DNA of 64,000 nt from an uncultured Fulvivirga sp. (GTDB lineage Bacteria; Bacteroidota; Bacteroidia; Cytophagales; Cyclobacteriaceae), in assembly GCA_947500555.1 (NCBI GenBank), contig CANMSE010000002.1, forward strand, positions 930,001 to 994,000, read 5' to 3'. Position 1 is the first letter of the stretch, and each line of letters starts with the position of its first letter. The position numbers and the translations under genes were made by a program. The notes under the pieces were generated by a model. That model was given only the letters and a program-made list of their open reading frames with translations, made no database searches and was not told where the DNA came from. Positions 9,474 through 17,617 of this stretch are shown piece after piece.

Positions 9474-11197
9474 CCTATCCAGCTTTTCACTTCTTCAAAC
9501 GAAGGGTTTTTAGCTTCCAACTTTAGCTTTTTCCTTGTCCCACATACATCATTAAAAAGCTTATTGGGGTTTGATTCCTTAATTTGATTTACTGTATTTA
9601 GGCCTAGTTTTCGAATAATAGGAAGTAGTTCTTCTCTTATCCCCAAACCCATTAAATCTTCATCTGTAGCCATAGCCACTTTTTTCTCAGGTTTCATTTG
9701 AGGAAAGAAAAGAACGTCCTGTATAGAGTTTGAATTGGTCATGATCATACTCAATCTATCAATACCAACACCCAATCCAGCAGTAGGAGGCATTCCGTAT
9801 TCCAAAGCTCTCAAAAAGTCCTCATCGAGGGTCATTGCCTCTTCATCACCTCGTTTTCCCAATTCCAATTGTTCCTGAAATCGCTCACGTTGATCAATGG
9901 GGTCATTGAGCTCAGAGAATGAATTACATATTTCTTTCCCGTTGGCTATAGCCTCAAAGCGTTCAACTAAACCTTCTTTACTCCTATGCTTTTTTGCCAG
10001 GGGAGACATCTCTACTGGGTAATCAGTAATAAAGGTTGGTTGAATAAGTTGTCCTTCACATTTTTCACCAAAAATTTCATCAATCAACTTTCCTTTACCC
10101 ATGGTATCATCAACGGCCACGTTCAGTTCCTTTGCGGTACTACGCAAGGAAGATTCATCCATTTCTGAAATATCAATCCCCGTAAAATGTTCGATAGCCT
10201 CGAACATAGTGAATCTTTTCCAAGGCCTCTTAAAATTCAACACGTTTTCCCCAACCTGCACTTCAGTAGTCCCGTGGAGATCAATAGCCACTTTTTCAAC
10301 CATCTCTTCCACTAAATCCATCATCCAGTTGTAATCTTTATAAGCTACATAAAGCTCAACCTGAGTAAATTCAGGGTTATGGAAACGAGACATGCCTTCG
10401 TTCCTAAAATCTTTTGAGAATTCATAAACACCGTCAAAACCACCTACAATCAGTCTTTTGAGGTATAACTCATTCGCAATACGCAAATATAAAGTCATAT
10501 CAAGCGAATTATGATGAGTTTTGAAAGGCTTCGCTGCAGCTCCACCATATAGAGGTTGCAATATTGGTGTTTCTACCTCCAGATAACCTTTGTCATTAAG
10601 GTAGTCACGCATTGAGTTAACTAATTTTGTTCTCTTAATGAAAGTATCCTTAATATGATCGTTGACAATTAAATCAACATAACGTTGTCTATACCTTAAC
10701 TCAGGATCTGAAAAAGCATCATGTTTCACTAAATTACCGTCTGAATCTTCTGTCTCTTTAACTACAGGAAGAGGTTTTAAAGATTTAGACAAGACCGTGA
10801 GAGTCGTTACATGGATAGATATTTCTCCTGTTTGTGTAGTAAATACATATCCTCGGACGCCAACAATATCTCCTATGTCCAACAGTTTTTTAAATACTGT
10901 ATTATACATGGTTTTGTCCTCTTCGGGGCAAATGTCATCTCTTCTTAAGTATATCTGAATACGGCCAGTTGAATCTTGAATTTCAGCAAAAGAAGCTGAA
11001 CCCATAATTCGTCTACTCATAATCCGGCCAGCAATTGAAATATTCTTATAGTCTATCTTTCTACGTTCGTAGTTATCTAAAATTTCCTTAGCAGAAACAT
11101 TAACCTCAAATTTTTCAGAAGGGTAAGGATTGATTCCTAACTCTTCTAGTTTAGACTTCGCTTCTCGTCTTACAATTTCCTGTTCACTCAATTGCAT
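9470..11197 (-). CDS. lysS: Lysyl-tRNA synthetase (class II)
   Basis: The 575-residue enzyme charges tRNA-Lys. It has an N-terminal OB-fold anticodon-binding domain (about residues 55-170, with [21 protein letters not shown]) and the class II catalytic core. Motif 2 is [18 protein letters not shown] and motif 3 is [12 protein letters not shown]. The length is longer than E. coli LysS (505) because of a C-terminal extension of about 70 residues after motif 3 ([17 protein letters not shown] to the end), which is common in Bacteroidota. A -7 box (TATCTTTG on the minus strand) lies 26 bases upstream of the ATG. The gene is convergent with the LptD-like gene, with a 4-base overlap. Confidence 0.95.
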   Translation of the reverse strand: MQLSEQEIVRREAKSKLEELGINPYPSEKFEVNVSAKEILDNYERRKIDYKNISIAGRIMSRRIMGSASFAEIQDSTGRIQIYLRRDDICPEEDKTMYNTVFKKLLDIGDIVGVRGYVFTTQTGEISIHVTTLTVLSKSLKPLPVVKETEDSDGNLVKHDAFSDPELRYRQRYVDLIVNDHIKDTFIKRTKLVNSMRDYLNDKGYLEVETPILQPLYGGAAAKPFKTHHNSLDMTLYLRIANELYLKRLIVGGFDGVYEFSKDFRNEGMSRFHNPEFTQVELYVAYKDYNWMMDLVEEMVEKVAIDLHGTTEVQVGENVLNFKRPWKRFTMFEAIEHFTGIDISEMDESSLRSTAKELNVAVDDTMGKGKLIDEIFGEKCEGQLIQPTFITDYPVEMSPLAKKHRSKEGLVERFEAIANGKEICNSFSELNDPIDQRERFQEQLELGKRGDEEAMTLDEDFLRALEYGMPPTAGLGVGIDRLSMIMTNSNSIQDVLFFPQMKPEKKVAMATDEDLMGLGIREELLPIIRKLGLNTVNQIKESNPNKLFNDVCGTRKKLKLEAKNPSFEEVKSWIG

Positions 11198-11222
11198 CGC
11201 ATCGTTTTATTAAATAAAGGCG

Positions 11223-11230
11223 CAAAGATA
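11223..11230 (-). promoter_or_regulatory. Bacteroidota -7 promoter box for lysS
   Basis: The minus strand reads TATCTTTG, a full match to the TAnnTTTG -7 element. It would start transcription about 19 bases before the lysS ATG. The -33 region 19 bases upstream reads TTAT rather than TTTG, so only the -7 element is convincing. Confidence 0.5.
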
Positions 11231-11381
11231 AAGTAATATCCTTTTTCTAATAACCATAATGAAAAACTGAACTGAAAATAACCTCTATATTTTGATGTAA
11301 CATTTGGTTACTATTATGACTCGATTCATATATATACGTCTACTATGCTTTAGAATATACCATTTTCTTAAAGAATATTAG

Positions 11382-11389
11382 TACTTTTG
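11382..11389 (+). promoter_or_regulatory. -7 promoter box for the adhesin-SprF-OmpA genes
   Basis: TACTTTTG on the plus strand matches TAnnTTTG and lies 30 bases before the adhesin ATG at 11419. No good -33 TTG is found at the usual distance, so activation by another factor is possible. This is the only promoter candidate I see ahead of the three-gene cluster. Confidence 0.4.
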
Positions 11390-11418
11390 TCCACTATTTA
11401 AGATGTAAGTTTTTAGAA

Positions 11419-14400
11419 ATGAAAAAGTCTATATTTGGTTTCCTTGCTGGTGCAGTTTTCATTCTGTCGCATATAACATCAGTTACAGCACTAGCTCAAG
11501 GTGATGAGAGTAACTGTTTACCTGTAATATCTACCTCATTTAGTGATGATCATTTATCAGTAGAGGTGAGTTCTTCAAAAGACCTTTCAAATATTGTATT
11601 AAAATTTGGAGATGGATCAACTCAAAAGTTTGATGATTTAAGTGGTTCCAATGAGACTTTCTCAGGTACAAATGAATTTCTAAATCTTTGTATCTCGGGC
11701 ATTTGGGTTAAATCCGGTTGTAATTCTAGTGGCGATGGCCCAGGTTATGGAGAGTTTATTGCAAACGCTAATTGGTCGGGAATATGTCCTATTGATCTCG
11801 AAATACCTGATTTTGTCAACTGCAATGATATTAGTATAGAGCAAAAGCTTTATGAGGTATCATCTTCTACCAGCAATGGTTCCATTATTCATTCATTGTG
11901 GATGCCCGATTTATTTCAGGAAGGTACCGCAAGGTTCGATTTTACAGAAGGGCAAATGCTTCATGATGAGAACGGTGCGGAGGTATATGGTAGCTTAAAT
12001 CTTAGATCAGGAGGTGGAACTAAAAATGGTACTTCCTGGAAAGTCTATCTTAAATATGATCCAACAGATATAGTTAATCCCAAGAAAGAATTGGGACAAG
12101 ATGAAAATCTGACAGAAACGTGGGTTTATTATGTTTTAAATTCAAATGACTCTTATTTAATAGGTGAAGATGATCAGAACGATGTCGTCACTTTCACACA
12201 TATGGGTAACCCTTTCCAAATAGGCTTAAGTGCTGGAGGAAAAGATCTCAACGAATTTAGTGCTTCTGGTTGGTTCAACTGGTTTCGAGCGGATAGAACG
12301 GGAAGAGGAGATGTGAATATAAACGCAGAAGATTTATGTCCACCTGCTGAGAAAATTAGCCCCATCCTCGAGTGCGTTGATCTAAATGCAGACGGTACGT
12401 ACACAGCGCATTTTGGGTATTTAAATGACAATGACATCAACATTATTATTCCAATTAGCAGCAAAAATAAGTTTACTCCTAGCCCAATAGATCAGGGACA
12501 GCCTTTCATCTTTCTGCCCGGTCGACAAGTCGATATATTTCAGGTTCCGTTTGATGGAAGCAATCTAGTTTGGACACTTACAAGTCCAAACGGATCAACA
12601 AGAACATCAACAGCTAGTGATAATCCAGCACAGAGATGCATAACAGAAGAAATCTGTAAGCCTACCTCCATCACAGGAGGTACTATCGCTTTTAATGGCC
12701 CTTATAATCCTGAAGGAACTAACACCATCATCAATACTGAATTGCCCTCAAGTCCTTATGCCGAACTTGGGTTCGAATATGTCTGGTTGCAAAGCAATGA
12801 AGATGTGCCTAACACCCCTGGGAATACCAGCTGGGCTATGATTGAGGGTTCAGAGAATCTTACTGAACTTCAGCTCGGTTTGCTTTTCGAAACTACGTAC
12901 TTCATCCGTTGTGCGCGACTCGTAGGGTGTGAGGATTATTGGGGAGAAACACCTAGTGTAGAAGTGGAAGTCAATCCGTGTACACCTGCTTCCATCACAG
13001 GAGGTACTATCGCTTTTAATGGCCCTTATAATCCTGAAGGAACTAACACCATCATCAATACTGAATTGCCCTCAAGTCCTTATGCCGAACTTGGGTTCGA
13101 ATATGTCTGGTTGCAAAGCAATGAAGATGTGCCTAACACCCCTGGGAATACCAGCTGGGCTATGATTGAGGGTTCAGAGAATCTTACTGAATTAGAACTT
13201 GGTTTACTTTTCGAAACTACGTACTTCATCCGTTGTGCGCGACTCGTAGGGTGTGACGATTATTGGGGAGAAACACCTAGTGTAGAAGTGGAAGTCAATC
13301 CGTGTACACCTGCTTCCATCACAGGAGGTACTATCGCTTTTAATGGCCCTTATAATCCTGAAGGAGCTAACACCATCATCAATACTGAATTGCCCTCAAG
13401 TCCTTATGCCGAACTTGGGTTCGAATATGTCTGGTTGCAAAGCAATGAAGATGTGCCTAACACCCCTGGGAATACCAGCTGGGCTATGATTGAGGGTTCA
13501 GAGAATCTTACTGAATTAGAACTTGGTTTACTTTTCGAAACCACTTACTTCATTCGTTGTGCTAGACTTGTAGGGTGTGACGATTATTGGGGAGAAACAC
13601 CTAGCGTAGAAGTCGAAGTCAATCCATGTACACCTGCTTCCATCACAGGAGGTACGATCGCTTTTAATGGCCCTTATAATCCTGAAGGAACTAACACCAT
13701 CATCAATACTGAATTGCCCTCAAGTCCTTATGCCGAACTTGGGTTCGAATATGTCTGGTTGCAAAGCACTGAAGATGTACCTAACACCCCTGGGAATACC
13801 AGCTGGGCTATGATTGAAGGTTCTGAAAATCTTACTGAACTACAGCTCGGTTTGCTTTTTGAAACTACGTACTTCATCCGTTGTGCACGATTAGTAGGGT
13901 GTGACGATTATTGGGGAGAAACACCTAGTGTAGAAGTGGAAGTCAATCCGTGTACACCTGCTTCCATCACGGGAGGTACTATCGCTTTTAATGGCCCGTA
14001 CAATCCCGAAGCAACTAACACCATCATCAATACTGAATTGCCGTCAAGTCCTTATGCCGAACTTGGGTTCGAATATGTCTGGTTGCAAAGCACTGAAGAT
14101 GTACCTAACACCCCTGGGAATACCAGCTGGGCTATGATTGAAGGTTCAGAGAATCTTACTGAATTAGAACTTGGTTTACTTTTCGAAACCACTTACTTCA
14201 TCCGTTGTGCGCGACTCGTAGGTTGTGAAGATTATTGGGGTGAGAGTAATGTCGTAACTGTTAACGGTTTTGAAATTCCAACTGCTACATTATCAGGCGG
14301 AGGAGAGATATGTGAAGGTGAAACATCAACAATTTCAATAGTTCTAACAGGTATAGCTCCATTCACAGTTATTTATACGAATGGAATCGAAAATACAGAG

Positions 14401-16566
14401 ATTATTGTCAATTCAAGTGAATATTCATTTGAGGCGATTGCAGGTACATATACCCTAGTAGAAGCAAATGATATCAATTATCCAGCTATTATTGATGGTG
14501 AAGCTATAATTACCACTTTCGACACTCCTACAGCTACATTATCTGGCGGTGGTTTGGTATGTGGTCAAGAGACTGCTCTACTTACTATTCAGTTTAGCGG
14601 GGCAGCTCCGTTCGACATCACTTATTCAGATGGGTCAGTAAATACTAGTGTAACTATTGAAGATAACAGTTATTCTTTTGAAGCAGTAGCAGGAAATTAC
14701 TCTCTATTAAGCATTAATGACAGAAATTGTTCAGGAACCGTTTCTGGAAATGCAGTGGTAACAGAAGCTGAAACACCTACTGCCTTTTTATCTGGTGGTG
14801 GATCGGTATGTGGTGATGATACGTTGCCATTGACAATTACATTTACCGGTAATGCTCCATTTGACGTTATCTATTCTGATGGCACGGTAAATATACCCTT
14901 AACGATTAATGAGAATGTATATGTGTTTGACGGAAATAGTGGCAACTATTCTTTGTTGAGTGTATCTGATGCAAATTGTAATGGTACTGTTAGTGGAGAA
15001 GCTGTGGTAAGTGAATTTGAGCTCCCTACTGCAATAATAAGTGGTGATGCTACAGTATGTAATGATGAAACAAGTATAGTAACTATAGACCTTACTGGAA
15101 CAAGTCCTTGGCAAGTTACTTATACTGATGGAATCGATCAGTTTGAATTGAATGCTACGGAAAATAGTATTGAACTTGGCTTACCTGTTGGAAATTATTC
15201 GCTTATTTCAGTGAATGATCTTAATTGTACCGGCTCGACAAGTGGTTCTGCGACAATAAATGAGTATGAAATACCTACAGCCACTTTTGTTGAGACATCT
15301 ATAAGCTCTTGCGAAGGAGGAAGTGTACCATTAGAAATAATATTAACTGGTAATAGCCCATGGACAATTGAATATGCCAAGAATGGATCTCCCATAACTG
15401 TTGAATCGTCTAATGATGTTTATACTTTTGATGCTACAGAAGGTGATTATGAATTAATAAGCGTATCTGATAATTTCTGTTCAGGTACGGTCTCCGGAGA
15501 AGTTTCAGTTATTATTTCTGCTCCTCCAACCGCTACAATTTCAGGAAATGAGCAATTCTGCGGTGATCCAGTAAATCTCTTGCTTCAATTTACAGGTCAA
15601 GGTCCCTGGACTTATTCAATTGAAGTGAATAGGAATATAATTACAAATCTGGCTAATGAATCTACAGTCAATTTAGAGGTGACTGAACCTGGTGAATATA
15701 GTTTAATTTCTGTTACTGGTGGCAGTCTTTGTGAAGGTACTGTAAGTGGTTTAGGTGTGGTTTTAGAAAGTGTTGTACCCACTGGTTCAATAATTATTGA
15801 TGAAAGTGCATGTGTCGGAAATGAAATTGTTTTAGATAATAATATTGTTGGTTTCAACTATACTTATTTATGGTCCACTTCAGGTTCTGGAATGTTAATA
15901 GATGCAAATAGCCAAAGAGCTCGTTATGTTTCCGATGAGGAAGAGTTAGAGTTAGAATTTACACTTGAGGTATTTAGCGGTTGTGAAATTACCGAATTCA
16001 ATAGCATCACAAATATTTACTCCACCAGTGCTCAATTTGAAATTGATCCAGCACCAGAGAATGGTGTTCTTTTAGCCAACGTGGAGTATACATTTACAGC
16101 TACCGATTCAGAATCAGATAGCTACGATTGGGATTTCGATGACGGCTCAACAAGCACTGGTAGTGTAGTTGTACATACATTCCTTCAAAGAGGAATTTAC
16201 AATGTATCCCTACTAACGTCAAAAGGAGATTGTTCTGACAGCTTTAGCTTTGCTTTTGAAGTAAGTGAGAATGAAAACCTCTTTATTCCTAATGTATTTA
16301 ATCCCACTTCTCTAAATGAGGATAATAATTCTGTCAAAATATACGGTGAAAATATTTCTCAGGACGGATTCGAGTTTGCGATCTATAATCGTTGGGGACA
16401 AATTGTATACCGTACAAGTAATTTGAGAGACGCACAGTCTTCTGGTTGGAATGGCCAAAATAATGGCGAGAATAAAGAGAATAATGTATTTACCTACATT
16501 GTAAGAGGTAAGTTCAATAATGGTGAGTCATTTGAAAAAACGGGAGCAGTAACTCTCGTAAAATAA
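11419..16566 (+). CDS. T9SS-secreted repeat adhesin with PKD and gliding-motility (CHU_C, type B) C-terminal domain
   Basis: This 1715-residue surface protein has a signal peptide (about 1-27, ending TALAQ) and an N-terminal region of about 385 residues of unknown fold. Five near-identical 108-residue repeats follow (residues 413-952; each has SITGGTIAFNGPYNPE, YVWLQS and CARLVGC). Then come six diverged Ig-like repeats of 83-84 residues (from residue 954, each opening PTA-x-x-SG). A PKD domain (about 1557-1615, YDWDFDDGS) precedes the C-terminal gliding-motility domain (about 1620-1715, FIPNVFNPTS, FAIYNRWGQIVYR). That last domain is the type B T9SS sorting signal known from SprB-like proteins, which need a PorP/SprF partner for secretion. 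Such a gene follows directly. A role in adhesion or gliding is inference. Confidence 0.85.
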   Translation: MKKSIFGFLAGAVFILSHITSVTALAQGDESNCLPVISTSFSDDHLSVEVSSSKDLSNIVLKFGDGSTQKFDDLSGSNETFSGTNEFLNLCISGIWVKSGCNSSGDGPGYGEFIANANWSGICPIDLEIPDFVNCNDISIEQKLYEVSSSTSNGSIIHSLWMPDLFQEGTARFDFTEGQMLHDENGAEVYGSLNLRSGGGTKNGTSWKVYLKYDPTDIVNPKKELGQDENLTETWVYYVLNSNDSYLIGEDDQNDVVTFTHMGNPFQIGLSAGGKDLNEFSASGWFNWFRADRTGRGDVNINAEDLCPPAEKISPILECVDLNADGTYTAHFGYLNDNDINIIIPISSKNKFTPSPIDQGQPFIFLPGRQVDIFQVPFDGSNLVWTLTSPNGSTRTSTASDNPAQRCITEEICKPTSITGGTIAFNGPYNPEGTNTIINTELPSSPYAELGFEYVWLQSNEDVPNTPGNTSWAMIEGSENLTELQLGLLFETTYFIRCARLVGCEDYWGETPSVEVEVNPCTPASITGGTIAFNGPYNPEGTNTIINTELPSSPYAELGFEYVWLQSNEDVPNTPGNTSWAMIEGSENLTELELGLLFETTYFIRCARLVGCDDYWGETPSVEVEVNPCTPASITGGTIAFNGPYNPEGANTIINTELPSSPYAELGFEYVWLQSNEDVPNTPGNTSWAMIEGSENLTELELGLLFETTYFIRCARLVGCDDYWGETPSVEVEVNPCTPASITGGTIAFNGPYNPEGTNTIINTELPSSPYAELGFEYVWLQSTEDVPNTPGNTSWAMIEGSENLTELQLGLLFETTYFIRCARLVGCDDYWGETPSVEVEVNPCTPASITGGTIAFNGPYNPEATNTIINTELPSSPYAELGFEYVWLQSTEDVPNTPGNTSWAMIEGSENLTELELGLLFETTYFIRCARLVGCEDYWGESNVVTVNGFEIPTATLSGGGEICEGETSTISIVLTGIAPFTVIYTNGIENTEIIVNSSEYSFEAIAGTYTLVEANDINYPAIIDGEAIITTFDTPTATLSGGGLVCGQETALLTIQFSGAAPFDITYSDGSVNTSVTIEDNSYSFEAVAGNYSLLSINDRNCSGTVSGNAVVTEAETPTAFLSGGGSVCGDDTLPLTITFTGNAPFDVIYSDGTVNIPLTINENVYVFDGNSGNYSLLSVSDANCNGTVSGEAVVSEFELPTAIISGDATVCNDETSIVTIDLTGTSPWQVTYTDGIDQFELNATENSIELGLPVGNYSLISVNDLNCTGSTSGSATINEYEIPTATFVETSISSCEGGSVPLEIILTGNSPWTIEYAKNGSPITVESSNDVYTFDATEGDYELISVSDNFCSGTVSGEVSVIISAPPTATISGNEQFCGDPVNLLLQFTGQGPWTYSIEVNRNIITNLANESTVNLEVTEPGEYSLISVTGGSLCEGTVSGLGVVLESVVPTGSIIIDESACVGNEIVLDNNIVGFNYTYLWSTSGSGMLIDANSQRARYVSDEEELELEFTLEVFSGCEITEFNSITNIYSTSAQFEIDPAPENGVLLANVEYTFTATDSESDSYDWDFDDGSTSTGSVVVHTFLQRGIYNVSLLTSKGDCSDSFSFAFEVSENENLFIPNVFNPTSLNEDNNSVKIYGENISQDGFEFAIYNRWGQIVYRTSNLRDAQSSGWNGQNNGENKENNVFTYIVRGKFNNGESFEKTGAVTLVK
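12655..14274 (+). repeat. Five tandem 324-base in-frame repeats in the adhesin
   Basis: Repeat units begin at 12655, 12979, 13303, 13627 and 13951, each exactly 324 bases (108 codons, beginning with a Cys codon). They are nearly identical at DNA level. Variants are shared between units in a mosaic way, for example the CTTCAGCTCGGTTTG form in unit 1 and a close form in unit 4 against the TTAGAACTTGGTTTA form in units 2, 3 and 5. The last unit diverges after DYWGE. Confidence 0.97.
14278..15777 (+). repeat. Six diverged Ig-like repeats (249-252 bases each) in the adhesin
   Basis: Units start at the PTA/PTG codons at 14278, 14527, 14776, 15025, 15274 and 15526, giving spacings of 249, 249, 249, 249 and 252 bases, and a seventh unrelated-length unit opens at 15778. 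Each encodes P-T-A, a C near residue 15, a T/S-G-x-x-P-(F/W) strand, and Y-x-L-(I/L)-S-V before the next unit. The DNA has diverged strongly but the length is almost fixed. Confidence 0.9.
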
Positions 16567-16567
16567 T

Positions 16568-17614
16568 ATGGTTGGTAAGTGGTTAAGAACGGGAATTGTA
16601 TGTCTGCTTCTATTGTTCAGTTTTTTAAATTCTTCTGGACAAGATGCTGTTTTCTCGCAGTTTTTTAATAGTACCTTATACCTAAATCCAGCTCTGGCAG
16701 GAATTGAGAAAGATGTTACCATCAATTTCAGTCACAGGTCCCAGTGGAATAATTTACAATTTCCATACACAACCAGCCAGTTCTCTGCTATTATACCCTA
16801 TTACAAATCGAAACACACAAAGCCTTTAGGCCATATTGGAGCTCTTGGAATTTCAGTTTATAATGACTTAGCAGGTGAGAACAACAACTTCAAAACAACT
16901 GGAGCTAATATAACCGGAGCCTATAATCTACCATTAGATAAAAGGTATGTCAACCTGATAACTTTTGGTCTACAGGTTGGAGCCATTAATAAGCGAATAG
17001 ACCCTGATGGATTGGAATGGGGAGAACAATACAATCCCTTCGTTGGTTTTGATGCATCTATTTCTCCTTCGGAAGCTTCGGCTTTACAAGGCAGGACTTT
17101 CCTGGATTTTAATGCTGGTGCTTTCTACTGGTGGACTCCAATACAAGATGGCAAAAGACTGCTTAATAGTGCAAACTCCGGACTATCAGTTTCTCACCTT
17201 AATAATCCTAATGAGTCTTTACTGGAATCAGAAAATGAGCCTCTTCCACTTTTATGGAAGTATCATGGTGGTTTGGTGTTTAATCTATCATCAAAAGCTA
17301 CAGCTTCCATCAATTACCTCATAGCACATCAGGACGAAACAACTCAGAACAATATTGGCAGTTATTTAAGCTATAAACTGACTACTTTCAGCGATGGAAA
17401 AGCTAAATACGCAATTGCAAGACTCGGTGGCTGGTACCGCGTCAATGACTCATTTATATTGCTTACTGAATTTGAAACTGCCTTATTCAAAGTAGCTTTC
17501 AGTTATGATTGGAATACTTCATCTCTCAGGTACAACGACCGAGGAATTGGGACTTATGAAATAAATTTGGCTTATAGATTTGCCAATCACGCTCCTGCTA
17601 AATCACGTTATTGA
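16568..17614 (+). CDS. PorP/SprF-family type IX secretion membrane protein
   Basis: The 348-residue protein starts 1 base after the adhesin stop codon. It has a signal peptide (about 1-25, ending SSGQ) and the PorP/SprF opening signature DAVFSQFFNSTLYLNPALAG, then an outer-membrane beta-barrel pattern to the C-terminus (YEINLAYRFAN). Family knowledge: SprF-type proteins are needed to export or anchor a specific type B CTD substrate, typically encoded just upstream, as with SprB/SprF in Flavobacterium johnsoniae. Tight coupling with the repeat adhesin therefore suggests a dedicated pair. The OmpA-family gene follows after 3 bases. Confidence 0.9.
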   Translation: MVGKWLRTGIVCLLLLFSFLNSSGQDAVFSQFFNSTLYLNPALAGIEKDVTINFSHRSQWNNLQFPYTTSQFSAIIPYYKSKHTKPLGHIGALGISVYNDLAGENNNFKTTGANITGAYNLPLDKRYVNLITFGLQVGAINKRIDPDGLEWGEQYNPFVGFDASISPSEASALQGRTFLDFNAGAFYWWTPIQDGKRLLNSANSGLSVSHLNNPNESLLESENEPLPLLWKYHGGLVFNLSSKATASINYLIAHQDETTQNNIGSYLSYKLTTFSDGKAKYAIARLGGWYRVNDSFILLTEFETALFKVAFSYDWNTSSLRYNDRGIGTYEINLAYRFANHAPAKSRY

Positions 17615-17617
17615 TCT

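Noticed and set aside
11198..11418. Small gene in the lysS-adhesin gap
   Set aside because: No open frame of useful length or protein-like pattern is seen. The gap holds only divergent promoter boxes and an inverted repeat.
12655..14274. Regular direct repeats that could suggest a CRISPR array or inserted element
   Set aside because: Units are 324 bases, in frame, with no spacers, and encode a protein repeat with conserved Cys and Trp residues.
17007..17324. 105-codon open frame inside the PorP/SprF gene
   Set aside because: It lies in another frame of a clear coding region and shows no protein pattern.
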